Assembly: GCA_034436015.1 (NCBI GenBank)
Contig: DAOTWG010000009.1
Location: forward strand, 124,001-188,000
Reading direction: 5' to 3'
Length of the DNA: 64,000 nucleotides
Source of the DNA: DAOTVX01 sp034436015
GTDB lineage: Bacteria; Chloroflexota; Anaerolineae; Anaerolineales; Villigracilaceae
How positions within the stretch are numbered: the stretch's first letter is position 1; each line of letters begins with the position of its first letter. The notes under the pieces are model-generated. The model made no database searches, had not been told where the DNA came from, and worked only from the letters and a program-made list of their open reading frames with translations. Below, in pieces: positions 1-9,447 of the stretch. The position numbers and the translations under genes were made by a program.

Positions 1-151
1 CGCCGCACCCCAAATCAAGCGTTGGCGCAGGCAAGGCAAGATTCTGGTAAAACGCTGCCTCCACACTGCGCAACAGGGCACGAAAATAGGGCAAGTCGCG
101 CAAGTGCAAGGCAAGAAAATCCTTCTGTCCCGACGAGAGCGAGGTGTCCAT
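1..151 (-). CDS. SAM-dependent methyltransferase, N-terminal fragment (cut by window edge)
   Basis: The frame opens at the ATG at 151 and runs off the left edge, giving 50 residues. It ends in FYQNLALPAPTLDLGCG, where DLGCG is the glycine-rich SAM-binding motif I of class I methyltransferases, here about 45 residues from the start, which is the usual place for the type 11 group. The substrate cannot be guessed because the rest of the gene lies outside the window. A TATAAT box lies 15 bases upstream. No good ribosome binding site is visible. The family call is strong for so short a piece because motif I follows a helical N-terminal cap typical of these enzymes. Confidence 0.7.
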   Translation of the reverse strand, partial: MDTSLSSGQKDFLALHLRDLPYFRALLRSVEAAFYQNLALPAPTLDLGCG

Positions 152-166
152 ACAAGGATGCATCGA

Positions 167-172
167 ATTATA
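167..172 (-). promoter_or_regulatory. Candidate -10 box of the methyltransferase gene
   Basis: Perfect TATAAT on the minus strand, 15 bases before the ATG at 151. No convincing -35 hexamer sits 16-18 bases further upstream, so this rests on the -10 alone. Confidence 0.35.
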
Positions 173-297
173 AACGACTTGAAGCAACCGAAAAAGCCTT
201 GTCGCGCTTGGCGTGCACGCGAAAGTTGGCATCTCTGTACGGCTTTGTAGACGACTCCCAGAGGAGTTGTCTTACAACATTTGCGTAGGTATCGCGA

Positions 298-1113
298 TCA
301 TGCCAACCATGCCTCCACCGGCTCGCCGATGTCCACGCCCAACATGCCCGCTGCGCTGCCATTGACCCGAGCCACGACCAGATAGCCGCTACTCCCGATC
401 AGCGCAACAAGTTCCCCTGCCGGGCGGTCGCCAAACGTGCGCGCCAGGCCCTGAATTCGGCGATTCTTCACCCGCACCGTCCAACCATCTGGCGGGGCAA
501 TGCCAAGTTGAACGGCATCTAGATTCGCAACCAAATTGCCGAAGGAGTCCACGTAGATGACCCGGCCTCGCCAGCCGCGCTCAGTTCGCTCCGCCTGCGG
601 CAAAGGAAGACGCACCGGATCGAAGAGCGGTTCACCCAGGTCATGCAATGATACGCCGCGCGCCAAATGCGCGGCGCACGGCGCAAAAATATCCCGTCCG
701 TGAAACACATGGCTAACCTTCGGCAACCAGTATGCGGGGCGCGTCAAGTGGATGAAAGCGCACTCCTGCCCTTCACGCTCGGCGCGTTCCAGGAGCAATG
801 TCAGCGCGCCGTTATCCGGGCCGATATAGTAGGCATCACCAATGCGCGCTGCCAGCGGGCGGCGCGCCGTCCCGACGCCCGGATCCACCACAAACACATG
901 CACGGTGCCCTGCGGAAAATACGGCGTCGCCCGCGCCAAGACAAACGCCGCCTCCAGAATGTTCTGCGGACGAATGAGGTGGCTAATATCGGCAACGCGC
1001 GCCTGTGGACAAATGCTCCAGATCACCCCTTTCAGGATGCCCACCGTGCCATCCTTCAGGCCGAAATCGGTAGTAAGCGTTAGCAGTGGCGTCAAATCGT
1101 GGTTTCCCTTCAT
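298..1113 (-). CDS. SAM hydroxide adenosyltransferase (DUF62 family)
   Basis: A 271-residue member of the fluorinase/SAM hydroxide adenosyltransferase family, which splits S-adenosylmethionine with water to adenosine and methionine. Visible motifs are LTTDFGLKDG at the N-terminus, VFVVDPGVGTARRP, YIGPDNGALTLLL and HVFHGRDIFAP. The Asp of VDPGVG, the Arg shortly after it and the His of FHGRD correspond to the Asp-Arg-His set that activates water in the hydroxide branch, so hydrolysis rather than halogenation is expected. The open frame extends 18 codons upstream, but the ATG at 1113 lies 5 bases after the stop of the preceding protease gene and matches the family start. It is probably cotranscribed with the M50 protease and glycosyltransferase upstream. 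Confidence 0.88.
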   Translation of the reverse strand: MKGNHDLTPLLTLTTDFGLKDGTVGILKGVIWSICPQARVADISHLIRPQNILEAAFVLARATPYFPQGTVHVFVVDPGVGTARRPLAARIGDAYYIGPDNGALTLLLERAEREGQECAFIHLTRPAYWLPKVSHVFHGRDIFAPCAAHLARGVSLHDLGEPLFDPVRLPLPQAERTERGWRGRVIYVDSFGNLVANLDAVQLGIAPPDGWTVRVKNRRIQGLARTFGDRPAGELVALIGSSGYLVVARVNGSAAGMLGVDIGEPVEAWLA

Positions 1114-1117
1114 ACTC

Positions 1118-1867
1118 TCAGCGGTAAGCCTGCAAAGCCTGATAACTCTGGAAAGCGAGGACGCCAAAGAGTAGAAAGAGATAAGCGCTGCGCCACAGGA
1201 ACAGGCCGGCTGCCGAAATCAAGGCGCCGGCAACCAGCGAGAGCCAAAGCGACCGGTACAGCCCGCGGTACGGGTCAGCATGACTCCAGGCATGGCGAGC
1301 AATTTGCCCTCCGTCTAGAGGATAAACCGGCGCGAGGTTAAGCATCGCCCAGAACAAATTGACCCAGAGCAACATATGAACGGCGCTGTTCACAAAAGCG
1401 CTCTGGCTTGGAAGAACGATATAAGGCCAGGGCGCCACAAAAAACCAGCGCGCCCAGATTGTGTGCCCTCCGGCAATCAGCGCGCCGAGGATAATCAGAC
1501 CGGCAAAGAGGAAATTGCTCAGCGGGCCAGCCGCTACAATGAAGATTTCTTGCAAAGGATGGAGCGCCACACGCGCTCGCCCTGTTCCCCAGAGCAACGG
1601 TTCTGCCGCCGTTCCTCCGCCCAGCGCGTACAACACGATCGAGGGCGATAGCCCATACTTCCGCATGACCAGCGCATGACCTAATTCGTGCAACAAGACG
1701 GAAATGAAGACAATGGCCACCCACAACAAGATGTAAGCCGGATCCCCCAACGAAAAGCCGAATAAGAAGGCCATGAGCCAAAAGAGCGGATGCACGCGCA
1801 CCGGGATTTGGGCAATCGTGAAATACAAATCATAGCGAGTGGGTGGAGGCAGTTGAAAAAGAGTCAT
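1118..1867 (-). CDS. Site-2 protease family (M50) membrane metalloprotease
   Basis: A 249-residue polytopic membrane protein. The HExxH zinc motif appears in LLHELGHALVMRKYG within a membrane segment, and the second conserved motif NLAPVYPLDGGQ holds the Asp that completes the zinc site. These two motifs in hydrophobic context define site-2-type intramembrane proteases, which usually cut membrane-bound regulators. No PDZ or CBS domain is present, so this is the minimal form. The open frame reaches 2119, but the first 84 codons are the shadow of the upstream glycosyltransferase; the ATG at 1867 (MTLFQLPPPTRYDLYF) leads straight into the first membrane region. The substrate is unknown. Confidence 0.88.
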   Translation of the reverse strand: MTLFQLPPPTRYDLYFTIAQIPVRVHPLFWLMAFLFGFSLGDPAYILLWVAIVFISVLLHELGHALVMRKYGLSPSIVLYALGGGTAAEPLLWGTGRARVALHPLQEIFIVAAGPLSNFLFAGLIILGALIAGGHTIWARWFFVAPWPYIVLPSQSAFVNSAVHMLLWVNLFWAMLNLAPVYPLDGGQIARHAWSHADPYRGLYRSLWLSLVAGALISAAGLFLWRSAYLFLLFGVLAFQSYQALQAYR

Positions 1868-1925
1868 GGCGTGGGAAAAGCTCGTTGAAATTTCGCCTTC
1901 CTCAGCGAGAGAAAAGATTGCTACT

Positions 1926-3098
1926 CTACGTCTTTCTGCGCGACGCCTCCCGTAGCGACTCGAACAGCGCCTCGTAGGCCTGGGCGATACGGTCAGGGTC
2001 ATAGGCGCGAGCCAGCGCGACGCGGTCACAACGATAGCGCGCACGCTGATCGAGGACTTCCAACAACGCTTGGGCGAGAGCCTGCGAATCACCAATCGGG
2101 ATAACCTGACCCATCCCATGCATCAACACCGGCTGACGCACTCCAGGCAGCGCCGAGGCAATACACGGCACCCCATGCAGCATGGCCTCAATTTGCACCA
2201 GGCCGAACGCTTCGGTCGAGTTGAGCGAGGGTACCACCAGCACATCCAGATTCGGATAAAACGCCGCCATCTCCTGCGGCGCCAGCACCCCGAGAAACGT
2301 CCACTGTCCCTTGGCCTGATACTCGCGAATGCGCGGCATCAGGCGGTTGTAATAGGCCTGTTCACCGAGCACGTTCTCGTATTGCCCCGCGAAGAGCACC
2401 TGCGCCTTGGGATATTGCTCTAGAACGCGCGGCAAAGCATCCAACAGGACCTCCACACCTTTTTCAGCCGCAAAGCGCGCGGCCATTCCAACCACAGGGC
2501 GTCGCTCCTGCGTGGCATATTGACGGGCAAACGCCTCGACCGCTCCCGGAGCCGCCTGCGGCAGGATAACCGGCGGCAAAATTGGCGTTAGTTTGTGACG
2601 ATAGCGCGAGAGATAGGGGGAATGATCCGCGTAATCCTGCGTGTACGTGACCAGATGGTGAGCCAACAAACCAGCCAGATGATTCTGAAAATGCACAACC
2701 AGATTGACCAGGCGGTTGAACCAACCGGCCGGTAATTGCAAGTCACAATGATAGGTCAACACCGCCGGCTTGCCGAAAAGGCGCGCACGTAACGCCACCC
2801 CCGGCGCATCGAATTGGGGAAGGTGAAGGTGCACCACATCATGTTGCCAGACCAGTTTCGTCGCGACCAGCCCAAACGTCGGCGCAAGCACCCCCTTGCT
2901 GATGCGCACGGCGACCGGCACACGTACCACATGCACCCCATCCATCCATTCGTCGCGCGGCAGAGATTTATCGTATTGGCTGGTCATCACCGTGACCTGA
3001 TGCCCGCGCGCGGCAAAGGCACGCGCCATCCGCTCGGCATAGATGGTTAGGCCGGAGGTGTGGGGGCGATAATATGTAAGAACGGTGAGAATCTTCAT
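1926..3098 (-). CDS. GT4 family glycosyltransferase
   Basis: A 390-residue GT-B fold enzyme. The N-terminus MKILTVLTYYRPHTSGLTIY is typical of GT4 retaining transferases, and the sugar-nucleotide half carries the ExxxxxxxE motif in STEAFGLVQIEAMLHG. A conserved GMAARFAAEKGVEVLLDAL segment lies before it. The protein is expected to act on the cytoplasmic face in lipid or surface glycan assembly; donor and acceptor cannot be read from sequence. The start is fixed by a TATAAT box whose last base is 7 bases before the ATG, with no ribosome binding site, suggesting a leaderless message. The two following genes are close behind on the same strand. Confidence 0.85.
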   Translation of the reverse strand: MKILTVLTYYRPHTSGLTIYAERMARAFAARGHQVTVMTSQYDKSLPRDEWMDGVHVVRVPVAVRISKGVLAPTFGLVATKLVWQHDVVHLHLPQFDAPGVALRARLFGKPAVLTYHCDLQLPAGWFNRLVNLVVHFQNHLAGLLAHHLVTYTQDYADHSPYLSRYRHKLTPILPPVILPQAAPGAVEAFARQYATQERRPVVGMAARFAAEKGVEVLLDALPRVLEQYPKAQVLFAGQYENVLGEQAYYNRLMPRIREYQAKGQWTFLGVLAPQEMAAFYPNLDVLVVPSLNSTEAFGLVQIEAMLHGVPCIASALPGVRQPVLMHGMGQVIPIGDSQALAQALLEVLDQRARYRCDRVALARAYDPDRIAQAYEALFESLREASRRKT

Positions 3099-3105
3099 GA
3101 GTAAG

Positions 3106-3111
3106 ATTATA
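3106..3111 (-). promoter_or_regulatory. -10 box for a leaderless glycosyltransferase transcript
   Basis: Perfect TATAAT on the minus strand, followed by 7 bases and the ATG at 3098, so transcription would begin at or next to the start codon. Upstream a TGAGCAAATGAGCA direct repeat takes the place where a -35 box would be; the hexamer at 17-base spacing (GAAAGA) is poor. Confidence 0.5.
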
Positions 3112-3520
3112 CCTTGCTCATTTGCTCATCTTTCGCTCGTCCTATAATCAACTCAGAAAGATAGTCACAAGGCTGATGGCAAGATGAAGCAGATAAATCT
3201 ATCGCTATAAGTAGAGAATATCTTCTTGTCGTTTCGTACATACACAATTGTAATGCTCGCTACACGCGGCAAACAAACGGATTTCGGTATGGGTGACTCA
3301 TTGCGCCCAAAACCAAAACTCCATGGCGTTCGCAAAATGGCCTTTTCCCCCTGTGGTCCCAACATGGCTCACATGCGGTGTGTATGTTTCCACGAGACTT
3401 GCGGGACAAGCGTCTTCTTCCCGCTTTGTTGCCGATGCTGGCGAATGGCCGCCCTGTGCGGAAAGCGAGGCGATCTCCCCAAGGAGTACCTTGATGGTCA
3501 TGCGCCTTGCAACGACACAA
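3112..3520. other. Intergenic region without a recognisable gene
   Basis: The short open frames here on both strands have no ribosome binding sites, no recognisable motifs and overlap one another. The right part is the tail of the glucan locus (terminator at 3521-3553). I see nothing else. Confidence 0.5.
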
Positions 3521-3553
3521 GAACAAAAGATCCCGAGTTCCCCCGACCGGGAT
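3521..3553 (-). terminator. Probable terminator of the glucan locus
   Basis: On the minus strand ATCCCG pairs with CGGGAT across a 12-base loop (3530-3553) and is followed by CTTTTGTTC. It lies about 20 bases beyond the stop of the last gene of the locus at 3574. Confidence 0.55.
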
Positions 3554-3573
3554 GCTCGTTAGATTCTTTCGCC

Positions 3574-6285
3574 TTATTGGCCGAGCCGGATGATCAGCCG
3601 TGTTCGCTCCGGCCAGGTGGTCACCTCGTGACGGGCAAAGACAACTTCGTTGCCCGGCGCGGCAAACGGCCATTCCCGTTCATTCACTGTGACCGCCACA
3701 AGGCGATACACTCCATACGACAACTGCTGCGGATTTTCGTAGCGAATCTCTAAGGTCTTTCCGGCAAAGACGGTATGCACCGATAACGCCTCGCCATGGG
3801 AAAACTGCGCGGCGACCAAGCGCGGCGCAAGCGCCAAATCGCCCAGGCGGCCTTGCACGCCGTATGCTTCTGTCAGCAGGGTGAGGAGGTACCAGGCCGC
3901 CGAGCCGGTCAGGTACGGATACATGCCCCTCCCGCGCGCGCTGAAGTACTCGGGGACGCCCGGATACATGCGGCTGCGCGCAAACTCCTGACTCTGGCGA
4001 TAGATTCCCTCCAGGACTCGCCACCCTTCCTCCGCCATGCCGCGCCGGTAGAGGGCATAGGCATACATGACCGCCATGTGGCTGAACATGGCGCCGTTCT
4101 CCTTGTGGCCGAAGGCAAAGCCAAACGCCCGCCCCAGGTTGGTCTTTAGTTCGCCAAAGTCGGTGTTCAGACGGTATCCGCCAACATTCTCATCATAAAG
4201 ATAATAATCCGCGGCGCGGACAATCTGGCGCGCCTGCTCCTCATCTGCCACACCGCCCATCAAGGCGAACACCTGGCCGGTCAACGTCATGCGCGTCCCA
4301 CCCGGAAAATCCCCTTCCACGCGTTGACCATCGTCATCGTAGTAGCCATTGAACCAGCTGAAACCCTCGCGGTTGGTTATCCACTCCTGCCGGCGTAGGT
4401 GTCCGGTCAGCCACTCGGCCTTCTCGCGCAGACTCTCGGCCAGGGCAAGGAGCGGCACGGGGCGCTTCTTTCCACTCACCGCGCGCGCAACACAATCGAA
4501 GTATCCCTGTAATCGCTGGCGTTTAGCCGACGCAGAGGCATCATCCAGCGGTTCCAGCAGCGGAATCAGTTCCTCCGCCAGGAATGTTTCCGCCACACCC
4601 CGCTCCGCCAGCGCTCGGCACAAATCACCCAAGACACGCAGATTGGCCGCATACAGTGCGCTGAAGGCTACGCTCTCGCCCCGCCGGGGGGCCATATCCA
4701 AGGCGTCGTTCCAATCAGCGCCTTCGAGCAGGATGATGTTGTGTTCACCTACATTGTAGAAGGCAGTCAGATGCTGAACGAGCAAGTGCTCCAGCACCGA
4801 TCCCTGCGCCGGCGTCCCTTTTTCCGTCTTGAGACAGGCGCCGTGTTCGGGCAACCAGCGCGAATCCACTTGCCGGCAGCGGTGCGTGAGGTGATCCTTG
4901 AAATAGGTCTGCTCCCGCAACAAGAACTCCAAATCGCCGGTCAGATCGAGATACAAGTGGACGGTCAGCAGCGGCCAGGCGCCATGGTCCATCCAGACGC
5001 GCGGGATGTTATTGCGGTCGGCTTTGAATTCGCCGGGGCGGTTGCCGATGATGGTGGCATTGCTGCCGTCCATGCGGACGCCGGCGAAGTTCTGCCAGAG
5101 CATTTCGGCCACGTCCTCGCCCTCGGTCAGCAGGAGGGCCAGGGCATCCTGCCAGAGATCGCGCCAGCCGCGCCCGCCGCGCCCGTAGTCATGGTAGGGC
5201 AAAAAGGAATTGCCCATCCAGCGGCGCAGAATCGGTTGCAGAGAGACCCATTTCAGCCAGCCATCGTAGCGATCGTCGCCGGTTTCAAAACACAGTGTGC
5301 CGAGTTTGGCCTGCCAGAACGAACGCGTTCGTTGCAACTGGTCAGCGCAACGCTCGGTGGAGGCATATCGTTCGAGGAGCGATTCGACTTCCTGCTCTTC
5401 CGGGATTGCCGCCAGAATCAGGAGATAGACCGCCGACTCGCCCGGCGGCAGGATGCGTTCGGCGAAGCGCAAGGCGCCGATGGTTTCGTACCCTTCCAGT
5501 GTGGCACCCTCGCGATGCGTCGGCGGCAAGTTCTGCACCACAGCCTGAGGCCAGTCAAACGTCCCACCCTCGCCGATGAAATCTTCCACTGCCGGGAAGA
5601 AGCCTAGCGGCGGGCGCCCATCGCCCTCCGTGCCAAGCACGGCGTAACGCAAGCGATTGACAAGATGCCCGCGCTCATCGAAGGAAAGGGTCGGACGAAC
5701 GATAATGCCGTAGCGATGACAGAAGGTACGGTGCAGCAGCGAGGTGACGTGACGGTGATCGCGCAGGTTGTCGGCTGAGCGCCCGAAGATGGGAACGGCG
5801 GCCGTCGGGGTCAGCGCAAGCGGATGGCCACCTTCGTTCGTCAGCGTAACTTGCATGAGTTCCACCCAATCCTCGCCGGCGGGAACGAACGCGGTCACTT
5901 CGGCGCGCAGATTCAGGGTGGAATTCCGCCGCGTGACACTCTGCCAGAGGAAACCTGCCCGCAGGACAGCTTCCTCCTCGGAGTTCGAGAAGCGACGGCC
6001 GATCTGCGCGGCGCTGTTGCCCGTCGCCGACCAGGGCCGGCCATTCCCCCACACCCAGAAATTGCGCGCGGCGCGGCTATTGTGCAAATCTTCCACCGAG
6101 ACCGGCAGCAGGAGAAAGGCATTCTGACCTATCTTGGCGTCGCCGTTGAAGGTCGGCGTCACGCAAGACATCATGCCGGCCTGATTGACCAAGGGGAAGT
6201 AAAGATAACTGGTTTCTTGTGGAGAAACCAGTTCAAACGTTCCTTCCCTATCGAGGAAATGCCAGCCAACGGGTTTTTGGCTCAT
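3574..6285 (-). CDS. GH94 disaccharide phosphorylase, probably laminaribiose phosphorylase
   Basis: A 903-residue cytoplasmic phosphorylase of the GH94 (former GT36) family, which splits a beta-glucoside with phosphate into glucose 1-phosphate and a free sugar. The N-terminal beta-sandwich starts at KPVGWHFLDREGTFEL and YLYFPLVNQAGMMS; the (alpha/alpha)6 domain contains GRGGRGWRDLWQDAL, where the Asp of WRD is the expected general acid. A length near 900 and this N-terminal style recall the laminaribiose (beta-1,3) branch rather than cellobiose phosphorylases of about 810 residues. The GH16 laminarinase and larger phosphorylase next door support that. Its ATG overlaps the upstream stop as ATGA, implying translational coupling. 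Cellobiose or another beta-glucobiose remains possible. Confidence 0.8.
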   Translation of the reverse strand: MSQKPVGWHFLDREGTFELVSPQETSYLYFPLVNQAGMMSCVTPTFNGDAKIGQNAFLLLPVSVEDLHNSRAARNFWVWGNGRPWSATGNSAAQIGRRFSNSEEEAVLRAGFLWQSVTRRNSTLNLRAEVTAFVPAGEDWVELMQVTLTNEGGHPLALTPTAAVPIFGRSADNLRDHRHVTSLLHRTFCHRYGIIVRPTLSFDERGHLVNRLRYAVLGTEGDGRPPLGFFPAVEDFIGEGGTFDWPQAVVQNLPPTHREGATLEGYETIGALRFAERILPPGESAVYLLILAAIPEEQEVESLLERYASTERCADQLQRTRSFWQAKLGTLCFETGDDRYDGWLKWVSLQPILRRWMGNSFLPYHDYGRGGRGWRDLWQDALALLLTEGEDVAEMLWQNFAGVRMDGSNATIIGNRPGEFKADRNNIPRVWMDHGAWPLLTVHLYLDLTGDLEFLLREQTYFKDHLTHRCRQVDSRWLPEHGACLKTEKGTPAQGSVLEHLLVQHLTAFYNVGEHNIILLEGADWNDALDMAPRRGESVAFSALYAANLRVLGDLCRALAERGVAETFLAEELIPLLEPLDDASASAKRQRLQGYFDCVARAVSGKKRPVPLLALAESLREKAEWLTGHLRRQEWITNREGFSWFNGYYDDDGQRVEGDFPGGTRMTLTGQVFALMGGVADEEQARQIVRAADYYLYDENVGGYRLNTDFGELKTNLGRAFGFAFGHKENGAMFSHMAVMYAYALYRRGMAEEGWRVLEGIYRQSQEFARSRMYPGVPEYFSARGRGMYPYLTGSAAWYLLTLLTEAYGVQGRLGDLALAPRLVAAQFSHGEALSVHTVFAGKTLEIRYENPQQLSYGVYRLVAVTVNEREWPFAAPGNEVVFARHEVTTWPERTRLIIRLGQ

Positions 6286-9200
6286 AGGAATACCTCCATC
6301 GCCCGAATCCGTCCTTCTCGCACCTGCGCGGCATAGGGGGAGGGAACGAAATCGCCTTCGATGGTCAGCGGCTCGCCCTGGCGCGGGTAGAGCACGAAAC
6401 GGCGCGGAAGGAGCGCAAAGGCATCTTTCCTATCCGGATTGTGATACGTCACCTCGCAACGGTTCAGGAAGTAGAAGGAGAACGTTCCATCTTCGCGGAA
6501 CAGCCAGCCGGGCAGGGCCGGGCGCAGTTCGAGCGCGAGGGCGCCCTCACGCAGCGTGAACGGACGCGGCCCGGCAGTCATATACACCCACAGGCTCAGA
6601 AACTCGGCAGTCGAGCCGCTCAGCCGGGCAATGAAGCCCGTTCCGTGCAGACGCGGGTCGGGATGGGCGCTGCTGACGATAAAGGAGGAGTTCTCCAACG
6701 GGCTGCGCCCGTAGAGGTTGGGGTCAAGGAAAGCCGGCAGGCTGGTTTTTAAATCGGTGAAGAATTCCTCGTATAGACCGGCGCGGAGCAGCTCTAGGAG
6801 ATATTTGAAGGCCATGTGCGACCAGATCGACTCGTTTTCGAGCCAGCCGGGGGTGAAAGCGCGCGCGCGTCCAATCTCATGGGGCCAGTCCTTCAAACTG
6901 GCGTTAAGGCGATACATGCCGAGTTTGCGATCGAAAAGATCACCGGCGCGCAGGCGCAGGTAGAGCGCGCGAGCATGTTCACGGTCGAGAGTCTTCATAC
7001 GGCGCACCGGCCCCTCGAGAAAGAGCGGCAGAGGAACGGCTTCAAAAGCCGTGACGCGAATGCACGGGCGGCCCTGTTCATCGCGCTGTCCCGTTTCCTC
7101 GTAAGCGCGCGCGACGTGGATGAAATAAGTGGGCGGCAAGCCGTCCATCATGGCCTCGGCGCGTTCGATGCCTTCCCGCACACGCGCGCCCATGGCGGCG
7201 AGAAGCTCCCCCAGCGTATGCTGGCAAACCGCGCCATCAAATCCTAGGCGGGTGGCGGCGCGGTAAGCCTCCAAGGCGGTGGAAAGATGATCCCAAGTCT
7301 CGAAAGGTGGTACATTTTTCTCCAACGTCGTGCGAATGGCTTGCACCAGGCCCTCGGCTTCGCTCGGCAGGGTGACCGCGCGGGGAAACTCCGCCAGCGT
7401 CCGAAGGAGGAAATTCACCAAACGCAACAATTCATGCGTTTCCGCCATGGAGGCGCCAAAGAGCGCCGGCAGGCCGTTGAGCGCGTCGCACCAGCCGGGC
7501 CGGCCGGCCTCCATTTGGACGCCCATGCCGCTAGGATCGAGCGTCGCGAACTTCAGCAAGGCGAGGAGAACCAGTTTTGAGAACAAGGGCAGACGGAAGA
7601 TTTCGCCCCGGCCATGCCGGGCGCGCGCCCAATGCGCGTCTTGTGGGCGCGCGGCGAGGAGTGCGGCTTTCTCCTCATCGCGGATAAGCGGATTCAACTG
7701 ACGCGGCCGCCCGTCATCCAGCACGAAACGTTCGGCGCGCGGACGAACACGAACGATGTTATCGTAGAAAGGCAACGGTTCCGAATCGAACAACAACCAC
7801 TCGCGCTTTTCCGGAAAGACCGCCAGGAACGATTCGATCAGGTCGAGATTGTAGGTCCAATGGTCAATCCAGTATCCCTCGCCGTGAACGGCGTTGCTAT
7901 GCGCCTCGGCTTGCGCGAAGACTTGCGCGAGAAAATCCACAAAGGGAAGCATCAGTTGAGCATTTTGCGCGGCGGCAAGCACCTGTCCCGGCGTGAAAGG
8001 TCCCCGCAACAAAGGTTCGAGTGCTTCGGGTCTGCCAGCCAGCACCAGAAGGCGTTCTCCGGCTTCGGGCGGCAGGGTAAAGGTCACGCCTTGTACGACG
8101 AGGGGATTATAGCCATCGGCTTGCAACAGGCTTAGAAACAGGCGGATGTTGAACTCGCCGGCTTCGGGAACAAAGAAAACATCGTTGCGGCGGTTCTGGT
8201 TGACATCGCGGTAGTTGCCATCGCCCTGCGAATAGAACTCGGGGGGCAGGACAAAATGGTTGTAATCGCGCTCCAGGTCGCCGTGGCGACGCGAGTAGAG
8301 GTGATAGACGTGTTTCCCGTCTAAGAGGACAGGGTAACCGCCGCGCAGAAGATTATCGAGAAACGTCTGACGACAATAGGAGTCGAAGAGGGGCGAGGCG
8401 GAACAAGTACGGACGGCGTCCGTCAGGTCGAGGGCGAGGCGACACGCCTCTTCCCGTTTGGCGTTCATCGCGTCCGCGGTTAGGAGAGGGGGAACAAGCG
8501 AGCGCGCCATTGCCAAGTTAGGGACGTGACCGTAGAGCGAGGCGATTCTTCGACTCTCGCCAGGCGGGATCTCCAAGGCAGCGGCGAAGAAAGCGCAAGG
8601 TGTGCGTCCCTCGGTAACCTGAGGAGACGGCAAAAGGGCCGATAGGCCGGAAGTGCGCAGAGCCTGCGGAAAGGTCAAAACGGTATCCTCGCCAAACACG
8701 GCGTAAGGATCCACAAGTACGGGCAGCAGCACTCCCTCCAGCGCGGCGACGGCAAAATGGCCGGCCTCGAAGGTATGTACGTGGAGGCTATCCCATGGGC
8801 TGGCCTTGAGACGGTAGAAAGGCAAACGCTCTCCATGATTGACGACTTCCATCCAGGCCTCGAGGGTGCGCCCCATGTGCTTGAGGGCTCCGTCATCCAC
8901 GCCAAAGGGGATCAGGGCCAGCAGTCCATCCAACACTTCTAACACTAGCGCGGATGCGCCGATGTTGGTAAAGGTAAGCAGTCGCGCCAGCGCGGCGAAC
9001 GGTTCGCCCGGCAAAATGAAGTAGAGAACGTTGACCTGTAACCCCAGGGATTCGCACTGCTCTTCGATTTCCAGCTCGTTCATGCCGAGGAACATATCGC
9101 GTCGGGCGCCCTCTGGATGCCAGGGCGAGAACGGTTCGTGAACCCACGTCCGCCCATCCCGTTGGCCTCTCAAGAAGGTGCGAAAGCCGAGCAAAGGCGT

Positions 9201-9416
9201 CGTCTGGTAGGCGCGCTGGGCTGGCTGGAATTCCATCAGCGGGTGGTTTTTGTCCTTAACCCCGAATCCCGCGATGGCCTGGCCGCGATTGACGTAAAAC
9301 GCCCACAGGGGAATCCCCATTGGGCCGGCGATTCCCGGCAGGAAACTGGCGAAAGGTCGCCTTTGGGGATAATCGGTCAGACGAAAGCGATTCAGGGCAT
9401 CGAAGGAAGGCGGCAT
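6282..9416 (-). CDS. GH94-related long oligoglucan phosphorylase (GH149/GH161-like)
   Basis: A 1044-residue relative of GH94. Characteristic stretches are HLYSRRHGDLERDYNHF, FYSQGDGNYRDVNQNRRND (the catalytic loop; the Asp of YRDVNQ is the candidate general acid) and GYWIDHWTYNLDLIES. The protein is longer than disaccharide phosphorylases, as are GH149 and GH161 beta-1,3-oligoglucan phosphorylases, and it has no signal peptide. I infer stepwise shortening of imported beta-1,3-glucan oligomers to glucose 1-phosphate, with the neighbouring GH94 enzyme finishing the disaccharide. The open frame continues to 9854 inside the upstream gene, but the ATG at 9416 has AAGGGA in front of it. The exact GH family needs a profile search. 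Confidence 0.78.
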   Translation of the reverse strand: MPPSFDALNRFRLTDYPQRRPFASFLPGIAGPMGIPLWAFYVNRGQAIAGFGVKDKNHPLMEFQPAQRAYQTTPLLGFRTFLRGQRDGRTWVHEPFSPWHPEGARRDMFLGMNELEIEEQCESLGLQVNVLYFILPGEPFAALARLLTFTNIGASALVLEVLDGLLALIPFGVDDGALKHMGRTLEAWMEVVNHGERLPFYRLKASPWDSLHVHTFEAGHFAVAALEGVLLPVLVDPYAVFGEDTVLTFPQALRTSGLSALLPSPQVTEGRTPCAFFAAALEIPPGESRRIASLYGHVPNLAMARSLVPPLLTADAMNAKREEACRLALDLTDAVRTCSASPLFDSYCRQTFLDNLLRGGYPVLLDGKHVYHLYSRRHGDLERDYNHFVLPPEFYSQGDGNYRDVNQNRRNDVFFVPEAGEFNIRLFLSLLQADGYNPLVVQGVTFTLPPEAGERLLVLAGRPEALEPLLRGPFTPGQVLAAAQNAQLMLPFVDFLAQVFAQAEAHSNAVHGEGYWIDHWTYNLDLIESFLAVFPEKREWLLFDSEPLPFYDNIVRVRPRAERFVLDDGRPRQLNPLIRDEEKAALLAARPQDAHWARARHGRGEIFRLPLFSKLVLLALLKFATLDPSGMGVQMEAGRPGWCDALNGLPALFGASMAETHELLRLVNFLLRTLAEFPRAVTLPSEAEGLVQAIRTTLEKNVPPFETWDHLSTALEAYRAATRLGFDGAVCQHTLGELLAAMGARVREGIERAEAMMDGLPPTYFIHVARAYEETGQRDEQGRPCIRVTAFEAVPLPLFLEGPVRRMKTLDREHARALYLRLRAGDLFDRKLGMYRLNASLKDWPHEIGRARAFTPGWLENESIWSHMAFKYLLELLRAGLYEEFFTDLKTSLPAFLDPNLYGRSPLENSSFIVSSAHPDPRLHGTGFIARLSGSTAEFLSLWVYMTAGPRPFTLREGALALELRPALPGWLFREDGTFSFYFLNRCEVTYHNPDRKDAFALLPRRFVLYPRQGEPLTIEGDFVPSPYAAQVREGRIRAMEVFL

Positions 9417-9447
9417 ACGTTTCCCTTTGCGAAGGAATGATCCTTTA

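Noticed and set aside
3226..3753. Plus-strand 175-codon frame before and over the end of the GH94 gene
   Set aside because: No ribosome binding site, no motif, and half of it is antisense to the phosphorylase C-terminus.
4741..5607. A 288-codon plus-strand open frame inside the GH94 gene
   Set aside because: Antisense shadow in GC-rich coding sequence; the minus strand carries the conserved catalytic motif at the same place.
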